From the NCBI RefSeq assembly GCF_900215205.1, contig NZ_OBDY01000001.1, forward strand, positions 368,786 through 432,785: a stretch of 64,000 nucleotides of DNA, in the 5' to 3' direction. This stretch comes from Paractinoplanes atraurantiacus. Lineage in GTDB: Bacteria > Actinomycetota > Actinomycetes > Mycobacteriales > Micromonosporaceae. The notes below the pieces were generated by a model, which did no database searches, was not told where the DNA came from, and saw nothing but the letters and a program-made list of their open reading frames with translations. Shown here in pieces: positions 42,498-52,124 of this stretch (position 1 is its first letter; the number at the start of each line of letters is the position of its first letter). The translations under genes and the position numbers were made by a program.

Positions 42498-43378
42498 GGC
42501 GGTTCGGCCCGCCCCCGCCCGACGGCGGGCCTCGCCTGCTGCGTGCCGATTCGACGGGTCCGCGCTCCGGCCGCCCGACGCTTCCCGGTCCGCCGACCGA
42601 GATCATTTCAACCCCTTCCGGTGTACGCCTGGAGCTGCTCACCACGGGCGTCGGCGACCCGGTCACCGTGTTCGCGCACGGGCTGGCCGGTGACATCTCC
42701 GGCACCCGCCCGCTGGGCTCGGCGGTCGCGGGCCGGCGGGTCTTCTTCCACTTCCGCGGGCACGGCCGGTCCGATGCGCCGGCGGGCCCGTGGAGCTTCG
42801 CCGACCTGGCCAGCGACCTGCGTTCGGTGGCCGATCTCTCCGGCGCGACCCGCGCGGTCGGCGTCAGCATGGGCGCGGCGGCGCTCTGCCGGCTGCTGAG
42901 CGACACCCCCGACCGTTTCGAGCGGGTGGTCCTCTACCTTCCGGCGTCGCTCGACGGCACCCGACCGGCCGCGGCCGAGGAGCGGGTGGAGCGGCTGCTG
43001 GCCGCCGTGGAGTCGGGCGAGGCGGCGTCGATCGCCGCGGCCGCCGAGAGCGAGCTGCCGCCGTCGGTGCGCAACACACCGACCGGCTGGTCGTACCTTC
43101 GCCAGCGGGTCGAGCAGTTGCAGCGCGACGGCCTGGCGGCCGAGCTGACGACATTGTGGCACGAGCCCGCGGTCGCCGCTCCCGAGACGTTGCGCGCGTT
43201 CTCCGGCCGGGCGCTGGTGATCGGTTGTCTGGGCGACGAGGTGCACCCGGTGGCCTGGGCGTCGCAGGTCGCGGAGCTGCTGCCGGGCGCCGAGCTGCAC
43301 GTCTACGACCGGCCGGCGGTCCTCTGGAACAACCGCCGCGAGCTGCGCGAGCGCATCTCCCAGTTCCTGAACGCATAG
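42494..43378 (+). CDS. Alpha/beta-hydrolase fold protein
   Basis: 294 aa. After ~35 variable residues there is an HG oxyanion motif (FAHGLAG), a nucleophile elbow GVSMGAAA with Ser, and the late acid in VIGCLGDEVHP. The usual catalytic His after the last strand (GGH near the C-terminus) is not visible: the position reads YDRPAVLWNN. It could be inactive, or the His could be supplied elsewhere (H in GDEVHP). GTG start overlaps the DUF2516 stop. Substrate unknown. Confidence 0.7.
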   Translation: MRRFGPPPPDGGPRLLRADSTGPRSGRPTLPGPPTEIISTPSGVRLELLTTGVGDPVTVFAHGLAGDISGTRPLGSAVAGRRVFFHFRGHGRSDAPAGPWSFADLASDLRSVADLSGATRAVGVSMGAAALCRLLSDTPDRFERVVLYLPASLDGTRPAAAEERVERLLAAVESGEAASIAAAAESELPPSVRNTPTGWSYLRQRVEQLQRDGLAAELTTLWHEPAVAAPETLRAFSGRALVIGCLGDEVHPVAWASQVAELLPGAELHVYDRPAVLWNNRRELRERISQFLNA

Positions 43379-43383
43379 AAAAA

Positions 43384-43401
43384 GGGGGCCCGAGGGCCCC
43401 C
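43384..43401. terminator. Bidirectional terminator
   Basis: GGGGGCC-CGAG-GGCCCCC, 7-bp stem with A-run before and CTTCC after, in the 40-bp gap between the convergent hydrolase and secreted-protein genes. Confidence 0.75.
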
Positions 43402-43418
43402 TTCCTCCGTGCGGAAGA

Positions 43419-44435
43419 TCAGCTGTTGAGCGTGATCTGACGCCAGCTCAGGTCGCTCCAGTTACCGACCTTGTCGGCCGCCTGGTACTGCGGCTCGATG
43501 ATCCAGCCCTTGGTCAGGCCCGTGACCGGAACCGACCAGGTGCCCGACGCGGAGACGGCCGACATGCCGAAGACGCTGTCCGGCAGCGTGTTCAGGTTCT
43601 GTCCCGTGTAGCGGACCCAGCTGCGGGCGCCGAAGTTGTAGTAGTACTCGACGCCCGAGGTGTTGTACTTCCACAGGAAGACGGCGGCGATGTCCGCCCC
43701 CGACTGGGTGTCGCCGGCGGTGCCCCGGATCGTCGCCCACGAGCTGGCCTTGTTCGGGCTGGCCGGATAGGTCAGCGCGATCGACGGCGGGGTCGCGTCG
43801 GTGACCACCGAAAGCGCCGGCGCGGTCGTCGGGGTCGCCTTGCCCTGCTTGTTCTTCACGGTGACCTGGGGCCGCCAGGTGCCCGGGCCGAACCAGTGCT
43901 CGACCGTGGTCGAGGTGCCGTCGCGCAGCAGCGTCCGGGTGTCGTCGCCCCAGCTGGTCCAGGTGGCGTCGGAGTTGACCGGCACGTTGCTGGCGTTCCA
44001 GACGGCGAGGTTCTGATAGGACTCGTACGTCCAGACCGTGGAGTTCTTCCAGGAGTACGTGCCGGTCGGCGCGGCCACGGCGACCGTCGAGCCGGCCGGG
44101 AACGTGCCGGTCCCGGTCGCCTCGCCGTCGGTCAGCGCGACCTCGACCGGGTAGCTCCGGGCGGTGGTGTACGTGTGGGTCCACGAGGTGACGGCGCCGG
44201 TGGCGACGGTCGTGGTGTTGTCGCCCCAGTTGATCGTCTGCGTGAGCAGGGCCGGGTCGGTGACGTCGTCGTCGGCGAGCGCGGTCTGCGTCAGCGTGAC
44301 CGTCTGGCCGGGCCAGATCGCCAGACTGTCCAGGGTGTAGCTGCCGACGGGCGCGGCGCCGGCCGCGAGCGCGGGAGTGGCCACGCCGACGATGCCGGCG
44401 GCCAGGGTCAGGGAGAGGAGTGATGCGATCTTCAT
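43419..44435 (-). CDS. Secreted PKD-like protein of unknown function
   Basis: 338 aa. Signal peptide with AGIVGVATPALAAG and cleavage after ALA. Residues ~30-110 form a PKD-type beta-sandwich (NWGDNTTTVATG, then SWTHTYTTARSYPVEVAL); a second similar module follows (TSWGDDTRTLLRDG, VEHWFGPGTWRPQVTV). The C-terminal ~120 aa are a further beta-rich domain (YYYNFGARSWVRYTG). PKD modules usually mediate protein or sugar contacts. No enzyme domain can be seen. Confidence 0.75.
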   Translation of the reverse strand: MKIASLLSLTLAAGIVGVATPALAAGAAPVGSYTLDSLAIWPGQTVTLTQTALADDDVTDPALLTQTINWGDNTTTVATGAVTSWTHTYTTARSYPVEVALTDGEATGTGTFPAGSTVAVAAPTGTYSWKNSTVWTYESYQNLAVWNASNVPVNSDATWTSWGDDTRTLLRDGTSTTVEHWFGPGTWRPQVTVKNKQGKATPTTAPALSVVTDATPPSIALTYPASPNKASSWATIRGTAGDTQSGADIAAVFLWKYNTSGVEYYYNFGARSWVRYTGQNLNTLPDSVFGMSAVSASGTWSVPVTGLTKGWIIEPQYQAADKVGNWSDLSWRQITLNS

Positions 44436-44572
44436 GTGTACCCCCGTGGGCGTGCTCTCCCGTCTCGACAGAGGGGAGCCAGCGGACAGTACCGGCACCG
44501 ACCGGTATTGATCAACCCTGTTCTGGCTGCTGGGCCGTAACCTTTCGCGCCTGTGCGCCTGTTGTTCACAGC

Positions 44573-45028
44573 GTGCGGTTATCCCCTAAATCAGTCTTTT
44601 TCGGACTCGTGGCCTTGGGCCTGCCGATCGCCGTGTCGATCGGGTGGTCCCTGGCCGCCCCGGCCAAGCGCCCGGCCGCGGTCGGCCTCCCCGGCGGCGA
44701 GGGCGCCCTCGGCTCGGCCCCCCGGCCCGCGCAGACCACGCCGATGACCACGGTCCGCTACTCGCCCCGGCCGAACCGCCCGGCACCGGCCACGTCGGCG
44801 ACGGTCACCCCGTCCGCCTCCACGGCCTCCGCCGCGGCGCCGCCCAGCGCGACCACCGTCGTCCCCGCCACCACGACGACGCCCGCGCCCGCCACGGTCA
44901 CGTCCGACCCGCCGCTGCCGCCCCTGACGCTGCCGCCGGTGCCGACCCCGACCGAGATCACCACGACGACGCCGCCGCCCACCGAGTCGGGCGGCCCGAG
45001 CGAGAGCCCGAGTCCGGCGGCGACGTGA
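44573..45028 (+). CDS. Small Pro/Thr/Ser-rich protein with N-terminal membrane segment
   Basis: 151 aa from GTG 44573. One hydrophobic stretch (VFFGLVALGLPIAVSIGWSLA) is followed by a long disordered tail rich in Ala, Pro, Thr and Ser (about 110 residues), as in wall-spanning or secreted linkers. No family recognised. The C-terminus lies inside a short tandem repeat. Start choice is uncertain. Confidence 0.45.
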   Translation: MRLSPKSVFFGLVALGLPIAVSIGWSLAAPAKRPAAVGLPGGEGALGSAPRPAQTTPMTTVRYSPRPNRPAPATSATVTPSASTASAAAPPSATTVVPATTTTPAPATVTSDPPLPPLTLPPVPTPTEITTTTPPPTESGGPSESPSPAAT

Positions 45029-45084
45029 TCGCAGGCCCGGGCGCGACGTGATCGCCGGCCCGGGCGCGACGTGATCGCAGGCCC
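45020..45084. repeat. Three 23-bp direct repeats over a stop codon
   Basis: The unit GCGACGTGATCGCAGGCCC (with GGGC linker) recurs at 45020, 45043 and 45066; copies differ by one or two bases. The stop codon (45026-45028) of the Pro/Thr-rich gene lies in the first copy, and the EI24 GTG follows the last one by ~15 bp. Confidence 0.75.
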
Positions 45085-45098
45085 TAAAATGCCGGGTC

Positions 45099-45923
45099 GT
45101 GAACGTTGACGCCGGAAAGCCCCTCGGAGCGGCCCGCAGGTTCCTGATCGGGGCCGGGCTGCTGGCCCGCGGCCTGGGCATCCTGCTGCGCCGCCCCAAG
45201 CTGCTCGCCCTCGGCCTGATCCCGGCCCTGATCGCGGGCGTGCTCTACGCGACCGCGCTCTTCTTCCTCATCGACTTCCTGCCCCAGCTCTCCGACGCGG
45301 TCACCTGGTTCGCCGACGACTGGGGCGAGACGTGGGGCGACCTGGTGCAGGTGCTCGCCGGCGCCGGCCTGCTCGGCGTGGCCGTGGTCATCGGCGTGCT
45401 CTCCTTCACCGCGGTCACGCTGCTCATCGGCGACCCGTTCTACGAGCGCATCTCCGAACTGGTCGAGGACCAGTTCGGCGGCGTCCCCGACGGCGTCGAG
45501 GCCGGCTTCTGGCCGTCGCTGGCCCGCAGCCTGGTCGACTCGCTGCGCCTGATCGGCCTGTCCATCCTGGTCGGCATCCCGCTGTTCCTGCTCGGCTTCC
45601 TCCCGCTGGTCGGCCAGACCGTGATCCCGGTCCTGGGCGGCGCGGTCGGCGGCTGGCTGCTGGCGGTCGAGTTGACCGGCGTCCCGTTCCAGCGCCGGGG
45701 CCGGCGCCTGCGTCACCGCCGAGCGATCCTGAAGCAGAACAAGGCCCTGGCCTTGGGCTTCGGCGTCGCCGTCTTCTGCTGCTTCCTGATCCCGCTGGGC
45801 GCCATCCTCCTCATGCCCGCCGCCATCGCCGGCGCCACTTTGCTCTCCCGCGAGGTGCTGGGCCATCCCACATCAGCCGTGGCGCCCTCCCGTGGACTCG
45901 CGGGCCACCAGCCCGGGCGTTGA
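45099..45923 (+). CDS. EI24/CysZ-family membrane protein
   Basis: 274 aa. Four or five helices with the EI24 pattern: LLARGLGILLRRPKLLALGLIP at the start, GDPFYERISE in the middle loop, SLRLIGLSILVG and PLVGQTVIPVLGGAVGGWLLA, and a late ILKQNKALALGFG. CysZ members import sulfate in some bacteria; the function of actinobacterial EI24 proteins is uncertain. GTG 45099. Confidence 0.8.
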   Translation: MNVDAGKPLGAARRFLIGAGLLARGLGILLRRPKLLALGLIPALIAGVLYATALFFLIDFLPQLSDAVTWFADDWGETWGDLVQVLAGAGLLGVAVVIGVLSFTAVTLLIGDPFYERISELVEDQFGGVPDGVEAGFWPSLARSLVDSLRLIGLSILVGIPLFLLGFLPLVGQTVIPVLGGAVGGWLLAVELTGVPFQRRGRRLRHRRAILKQNKALALGFGVAVFCCFLIPLGAILLMPAAIAGATLLSREVLGHPTSAVAPSRGLAGHQPGR

Positions 45924-46030
45924 TCCCGGGACGACGAGCTCACGTGACCGTTCCGGGCTGCGTCCGGGCCTGGTGATGGAGTGGAACGGGGAGCGCCCGG
46001 GAGGGCCGTCGGTCCGGATCGGACGTCACT

Positions 46031-46051
46031 TGTTCCGCTGCCGGCGGAACA
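46031..46051. terminator. Terminator between EI24 and LacI genes
   Basis: TGTTCCGC (46031-46038) and GCGGAACA (46044-46051), 8-bp perfect stem, 5-nt loop, between the convergent EI24 and lacI genes (gap 45924-46088). No other gene is convincing in this gap. Confidence 0.65.
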
Positions 46052-46088
46052 CGCGATAAAGCCGAACCAGTGACTTCATCGTGCGGCG

Positions 46089-47099
46089 TCAGGCGGAGTC
46101 GCGGACTATCAGCTCGGTCGGCAGGACCACGGCGTCGGGGAGGGCCGGGTCGCCGTTGATGAGGCCGAGGAGCTGGCGGGCCATCGTGCGGCCCATGTCG
46201 GCTATGGGCTGGCGGACGGTGGTCAGGGGTGGGTCGCTGTAGCGGCTGATCTCGAAGTCGTCGAAGCCGATCACGGCCACGTCGCCGGGGACGCGGCGGC
46301 CGGCCTGGCGCAGGGCGACCAGGGCGCCGTGGGCCATCATGTCCGAGGCCGCGAAGACCGCGTCCAAGGTCGGGTCGGCCTCGAGCAGTGAGCGCATCGC
46401 GGCCAGGCCCGACTCGCGGGTGAAGTCGCCGAAGGCCGTGCGCTGGGGGAGGCCGGCTTCCTCCAATGTGGCCCGGTAGCCGGCCAGCCGGTCGATGCCG
46501 GCCACCATGTCCTGCGGGCCGGCTATGGTGGCGATGCGTTTGCGGCCCTGGGCGACCAGGTGGCGTACGGCCGCGGCGACGCCGCCGAAATGGTCGACGT
46601 CCACATAGGGCACATCGGCGGCGCCGATCGGGCGGCCGCTGCAGATCACCGGGATGCCGAGGCGGACCAGGGTGCCGGGCAGCGGGTCGGCGCCGTGCAT
46701 CGAGGCGAACATGACGCCGTCGACGTGGCCGGCGACCGCGTACCTCTCCACCCGGTCGTGGCTGCGGGCCGAGCCGGCCATCATCAGCACGAGCTGTTTG
46801 TCGGCCGCCTCCAGTTCGACGCCGGCGCCGCGGATGATCGCGGGGAAGAACAGGTCGTCGGAGAAGACCCGGTTCGCCGTCTCCGGCAGGATCAACGCGA
46901 TCGACTCGGTGCGCTGGGTGACGAGGCTGCGGGCGGCCTGGTTGGGCACGTAGCCGAGCTCGTCGACGGCCCGGTTGACCGCCTCACGGATGGAGGCGGC
47001 CACCGAGGTCGATCCGTTGACGACGCGGGAGACGGTCGCCCGGGACACCCCGGCGCGGCGCGCCACTGCTTCCAGGGTCGGCCGCTCCCGCGTCACCAC
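46089..47099 (-). CDS. LacI-family transcriptional regulator
   Basis: 336 aa. Helix-turn-helix LEAVARRAGVSRATVSRVVN with hinge helix VPNQAARSLV, then a sugar-binding effector domain (SIALILPE, GHVDGVMFASMHG, AVIGFDDFEISRYSDPPLTT). It is the second gene after the GH1 gene (6-bp gap), so it most likely represses that beta-glucosidase by sugar release. GTG start with AGGG 9 bp ahead. Confidence 0.92.
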   Translation of the reverse strand: MVTRERPTLEAVARRAGVSRATVSRVVNGSTSVAASIREAVNRAVDELGYVPNQAARSLVTQRTESIALILPETANRVFSDDLFFPAIIRGAGVELEAADKQLVLMMAGSARSHDRVERYAVAGHVDGVMFASMHGADPLPGTLVRLGIPVICSGRPIGAADVPYVDVDHFGGVAAAVRHLVAQGRKRIATIAGPQDMVAGIDRLAGYRATLEEAGLPQRTAFGDFTRESGLAAMRSLLEADPTLDAVFAASDMMAHGALVALRQAGRRVPGDVAVIGFDDFEISRYSDPPLTTVRQPIADMGRTMARQLLGLINGDPALPDAVVLPTELIVRDSA

Positions 47100-47105
47100 A
47101 AAAGA

Positions 47106-48530
<1,425 letters not shown>

Positions 48531-48569
48531 GCGTTCCCCGCTTCCTGGGTGTGCTCGAAATCCGAACTT

Positions 48570-48601
48570 AACCGGTTCATCATAGGGACGGAATCGGTCC
48601 C
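48570..48601. promoter_or_regulatory. Two palindromes in the GH1-lacI promoter region
   Basis: AACCGGTT (48570-48577), a perfect 8-bp palindrome with CG centre as usual for LacI-family sites, and GGGAC-GGAATCG-GTCCC (48585-48601), a 5-bp inverted repeat. Both lie 40-71 bp upstream of the GH1 ATG in a 100-bp gap. Confidence 0.5.
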
Positions 48602-48630
48602 TGGATCGCCCGTAAGTCGAATTTAAGCCG

Positions 48631-49362
48631 CTACCCAGCTTGGAGTGCGGAGATCAGCCGAGGGTCTCCGGTCACTACCAGGCGGTCCGTGCGCTGGCGC
48701 CCCATCAGCACCAACAGCAGGTCACTGGCGGTGCCGGTGGCCTGAGCGCGGGCGTGGTGATCGTCGTCGTCGAGGATCGTGCTGGTGTCGAGCAACGCCA
48801 CGCCCATGCCGCGCAACCGGACGAACCACTCATGTCCGGCGTCGCCGGCGACCAGGTGGACCACGCCGTGCAGATCGGTCGGCCCCTGGCGGCGGCCGGC
48901 CGGCAGCCAGGTGTCGAGCACCTCGCCGATGCCGTCGGCGGCCAGCTTGGTCTCGATCGGGGTGGGCCGGCCCGCTGCGGTCTCGGCGTCCCAGCGGCGC
49001 AGCGAGATCTCGTGCGCCGTGCGGCGGTGCCAGAAGCCGGCCGTCTTGGCCTGCGGCGCCCAGTTCCAGGCGGGCAGGTCGGCCTCGAGCGCGTCGAGGG
49101 TCTCGATCGTGCCGGTGAGCTCGCGGCGCAGGCCGTCGAGCTGGGTCTCCCAGTCGGGCCGGGGCGGGAGCGGCAGCTCCTCGGGCCGGGTGGTGACGCC
49201 GCGCGGCGTGTAGTCGCGGACGAAGCGCAGGAAAGAGGTCACCTGCTCGACCAGGGGCGCCGCTGCCTCCGGGCCCGCCTGGGCGACCGCGTCCTGCAGC
49301 GCGGGGCTGTCCGCCCGCAGCGCCGCGAGCCAGAAGTCCTTCGTCGCGTGCAGCCTGTTCAT
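48631..49362 (-). CDS. MDMPI/DinB-fold protein (mycothiol-dependent type)
   Basis: 243 aa. Pattern of the maleylpyruvate isomerase family: an N-terminal helical bundle with VEQVTSFLRFVRDYTPR, the HRRTAHEISLRRWDAE metal-binding segment near residue 130, and a C-terminal domain with a late SDLLLVLMGRQ. Likely uses mycothiol, but the substrate is unknown. ATG 49362 has GGAG 9 bp ahead. Divergent from murB. Confidence 0.8.
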   Translation of the reverse strand: MNRLHATKDFWLAALRADSPALQDAVAQAGPEAAAPLVEQVTSFLRFVRDYTPRGVTTRPEELPLPPRPDWETQLDGLRRELTGTIETLDALEADLPAWNWAPQAKTAGFWHRRTAHEISLRRWDAETAAGRPTPIETKLAADGIGEVLDTWLPAGRRQGPTDLHGVVHLVAGDAGHEWFVRLRGMGVALLDTSTILDDDDHHARAQATGTASDLLLVLMGRQRTDRLVVTGDPRLISALQAG

Positions 49363-49431
49363 CGCGATGCTCTCCGCTCCACCGGACCGCCGATGAGATG
49401 CCCCGAAACCGTTGAGCCTAGGGTTGGTGCC

Positions 49432-50451
49432 GTGCATGACCTTAGTGCCGCACCGCAAACCGACCTGTCGGCGTACACGACGCTACGCCTCGGCGGGCCA
49501 CCCGGCGACCTCACGGTGGCCACTGAAACGGACCAATTGGTGGCTTCGGTGCGTAATGCCGCGTCGATCCTCCTTCTGGCGGGCGGCAGCAACGTCGTCA
49601 TCGGCGACGGGGGCTTCGACGGCCCGGTCGTGCTCATCAGGACACGGGGCATTCGCGAGGTGGAGCCCTCGGTGCTGCGGGTTGCCGCGGGCGAGCCTTG
49701 GGACGATTTCGTCTCGTACGCCGTGGAGAACGGTTACTCGGGTCTCGAGTGCCTCTCCGGCATCCCGGGCTCGGCCGGCGCCACCCCGATCCAGAACGTC
49801 GGCGCGTACGGCGCGGAGGTCGCGCACACGATCGTCGCCGTCCACGCGTACGACCGGAAGAGCGACACGGTCCGCGCGATGACGCCCGAGGAGTGCGGCT
49901 TCGCCTACCGGGCCAGCGTTTTCAAGCACAACGACCGCTACGTGGTGCTCGAGGTCGACTTCCGCCTGGAGCGCTCGGACGAGTCGGCGCCGATCCGCTA
50001 CGCCGAGCTGGCCCGCAACCTGGGCGTCGAGGCGGGCGACCGGGTGCCGCTGCGCCAGGCTCGCGACACCGTGCTGAAGCTGCGCGCGGGCAAGGGCATG
50101 GTGCTCGACCCCGACGACCGGGACACCTGGTCGGTCGGCTCCTTCTTCACCAACCCGGTGGTGAGCGCGGCCGAGTGGGCCTCTCTCGGGCTGGAGGCGC
50201 CGCACTGGCCGGCCGCCGACGGCTCGGTGAAGATCCCGGCGGCCTGGCTGATCGAGAACGCCGGCTTTCCGAAGGGGTTCGCCGGCGACGGCGTCTCGAT
50301 CTCCACCAAGCACACGCTGGCGCTGACCAACCGCGGCACGGGCACGACGTCGGCGCTGCTCGACCTCGCGCGCACGGTCCGCGACGGCGTCCGCGACAAG
50401 TTCGGGGTGGAGCTGCATCCGGAGCCGGTGCTGGTCAACTGCGCGATCTAG
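49432..50451 (+). CDS. murB: UDP-N-acetylenolpyruvoylglucosamine reductase (MurB)
   Basis: 339 aa, type I MurB. FAD-binding: TTLRLGGPPGDL, then LLLAGGSNVVIGDGG, and LSGIPGSAGATPIQNVGAYG. The catalytic Ser lies in SVGSFFTNPV and the late Glu in LHPEPVLVN. It reduces the enolpyruvyl group in UDP-GlcNAc-enolpyruvate with NADPH, the second step of peptidoglycan precursor synthesis in the cytoplasm. GTG 49432 gives the family N-terminus. Confidence 0.95.
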   Translation: MHDLSAAPQTDLSAYTTLRLGGPPGDLTVATETDQLVASVRNAASILLLAGGSNVVIGDGGFDGPVVLIRTRGIREVEPSVLRVAAGEPWDDFVSYAVENGYSGLECLSGIPGSAGATPIQNVGAYGAEVAHTIVAVHAYDRKSDTVRAMTPEECGFAYRASVFKHNDRYVVLEVDFRLERSDESAPIRYAELARNLGVEAGDRVPLRQARDTVLKLRAGKGMVLDPDDRDTWSVGSFFTNPVVSAAEWASLGLEAPHWPAADGSVKIPAAWLIENAGFPKGFAGDGVSISTKHTLALTNRGTGTTSALLDLARTVRDGVRDKFGVELHPEPVLVNCAI

Positions 50452-50454
50452 GAG

Positions 50455-50934
50455 CTATTCCCAGCCGAAGACCTGGGTGTAGTACGGGACTCCGTTGGCG
50501 GCGTAGACGACGCCGGTGCCGATCGAGTGGGCGCCGCAGTTGAGCATGTTGGCGCGGTGCCGCGGGCTCGCCATCCACGCGCCGACGACCTCGCTCGCGG
50601 TCCGGTATCCCCAGGCGATGTTCTCGCCGGACGGCTGCTCGTATCCGGCCTGGTGCGAGCGGCGCACGAAGGTGGTCCCGTCGTTCCAGACGTGGCTGAA
50701 CCGGCCGGTCCGGGCCATGTACCAGCTCTGCCGCACCGAGGCGACGATCAGCTCCCGGTCGACCGCGAGCTGCCCGCAGCCGTTGGCCGCCCGTTGCTGG
50801 TTGGTCATGGTGACCACCTGGGACATCAGAACGGCCGGGGCCACCGGGGGTGCCGGCTCCACCGCGTGGGCCGCGCCGGCCGTCGCGAGCAGTAGAGCCG
50901 GAGTGACGGCGAGCGGTAAGAGACGTCGCGGCAC
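50455..50934 (-). CDS. Secreted CAP-domain (SCP/PR-1-like) protein
   Basis: 159 aa. A signal peptide (RRLLPLAVTPALLLATAGAAHA) is followed by a CAP domain with His in FSHVWNDG, Glu in SGENIAWG, and the SPRHRANMLNCGAHSIGTGVV region. Paired Cys (Cys near residue 51 and the LNC Cys) may form a disulfide. Function of bacterial CAP proteins is not settled. GTG 50934 is chosen because GGGGG lies 5 bp ahead. Confidence 0.88.
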   Translation of the reverse strand: MPRRLLPLAVTPALLLATAGAAHAVEPAPPVAPAVLMSQVVTMTNQQRAANGCGQLAVDRELIVASVRQSWYMARTGRFSHVWNDGTTFVRRSHQAGYEQPSGENIAWGYRTASEVVGAWMASPRHRANMLNCGAHSIGTGVVYAANGVPYYTQVFGWE

Positions 50935-51334
50935 GGTTGCCCCCAATCCCCGAATGCGCGGGCCGAGTCGCCCACCAGGCCTATCGCATCCGGTTATCGG
51001 GCGTACGTCCCTTATTTGCCCGAAACGGGAATGCACGTCGGATTCCGTGTCACGCTGAGGGGATTGCGAGCGTGGGCGGGGGCGGCGCGGGTCGTCCGGA
51101 TCGCGCGGAGAACCCGCCCCGGCGGGCGATTAGCCCGCTAAACTGTCACTGTCCGTAAATAGGCCGTGACATCACGCTATCGTGGGTTTGCGCGGTTGAT
51201 TCCGAAGCTCGCGGTCGCGAGTGACGCCGAGCAAGACATCGATCTGTCCCCGGACGCCGAACCCGGCGTGCCCGGTCGGTCGGTCGTGTCCGGACGAGAG
51301 CGCGAGCGAGGAGTGGGGGCAGGGTGAGCACAGC
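50935..51334. other. 400-bp intergenic region between CAP and response regulator genes
   Basis: No gene could be supported. It must hold the divergent promoters. Visible elements are a hairpin GCGGGC-GATTA-GCCCGC (51122-51138) and an inverted repeat CGTGA-CA-TCACG (51165-51176), a possible operator. The stretch 51180-51330 has no clear structure. Confidence 0.6.
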
Positions 51335-52033
51335 ATGAGTCGCCTACTCGTGGTCGAGGACGATCCGGACATCGCGCTCGCCCTGCGGCTGCTTTTCAGC
51401 CGTGCGGGTTACGAGGTGGCGCACGCCGGTGACGGCCGGACCGGTCTCAAGGAGGCGTACGCCGAACACCCCGACCTGGTGGTGCTCGACGTCGGCCTGC
51501 CCGAGATGGACGGCTGGCAGGTGCTCGAGCGGCTGCGCGACGTCTCCGACGTCCCGGTGCTGGTGCTGACCGCGCACGGCCAGGAGGCCGAGAAGGTGCG
51601 CGGTCTGCGCGGCGGCGCCGACGACTACCTCACCAAGCCGTTCGCCAACAACGAGCTGCTGGCCCGGGTCGAGGCCCTGCTGCGCCGCTCCTCGAGCGGG
51701 CAGAACAGCTGGGCCAGCCAGGTCTACGACGACGGGCTGGTGCACCTCGACCCGACCAAGCGCCGGGTCTATGTCAAGGGCGACGAGAAGCGCCTGACGC
51801 CGACCGAGTTCCGGCTGCTGAACGCGCTGGTCCGGCACGCCGGCGCGGTCCTCAGCCCCAATCAGCTGCTGACGCAGGCGTGGGACGACCCCACCGGCAT
51901 CGGGCAGGAACGGGTGAAGTTCGCCGTGCTGCGGCTGCGCCGCAAGCTCGGCTGGTCCGATCCCGACGACTCACCCATCGAATCCGTTCGCGGGTTCGGC
52001 TACCGCTACCGCCGTCCGGGCGGAGAGGGCTGA
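51335..52033 (+). CDS. OmpR/PhoB-type response regulator without adjacent kinase
   Basis: 232 aa. The receiver has acidic EDD (8-10), phospho-acceptor Asp in LVVLDVGLPEMDG (about residue 53), Thr in VLVLTAHG and Lys in LTKPF. The C-terminal winged helix has LTPTEFRLLNALVRHAGAVLSP and VKFAVLRLRRKLG. There is no histidine kinase in the neighbourhood; it lies 91 bp upstream of cheA, so it may regulate or be linked to the chemotaxis genes. ATG 51335. Confidence 0.9.
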   Translation: MSRLLVVEDDPDIALALRLLFSRAGYEVAHAGDGRTGLKEAYAEHPDLVVLDVGLPEMDGWQVLERLRDVSDVPVLVLTAHGQEAEKVRGLRGGADDYLTKPFANNELLARVEALLRRSSSGQNSWASQVYDDGLVHLDPTKRRVYVKGDEKRLTPTEFRLLNALVRHAGAVLSPNQLLTQAWDDPTGIGQERVKFAVLRLRRKLGWSDPDDSPIESVRGFGYRYRRPGGEG

Positions 52034-52124
52034 AATTTCCCATTCGGTCGACCTCCGGGTGTCCTCAGGTGACGCGGCTAACCGTCGATGAGGGCTGTGG
52101 GAAGGCGAGCAGGAGGTAGTAAGC

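Noticed and set aside
46026..46079. 17-residue basic ORF (MKSLVRLYRVF...) after the LacI gene
   Set aside because: It has no ribosome site and fully covers a terminator hairpin (46031-46051).
51060..51330. tRNA or small RNA gene in the 400-bp gap
   Set aside because: No cloverleaf or T-loop GGTTCGA consensus; only short hairpins.
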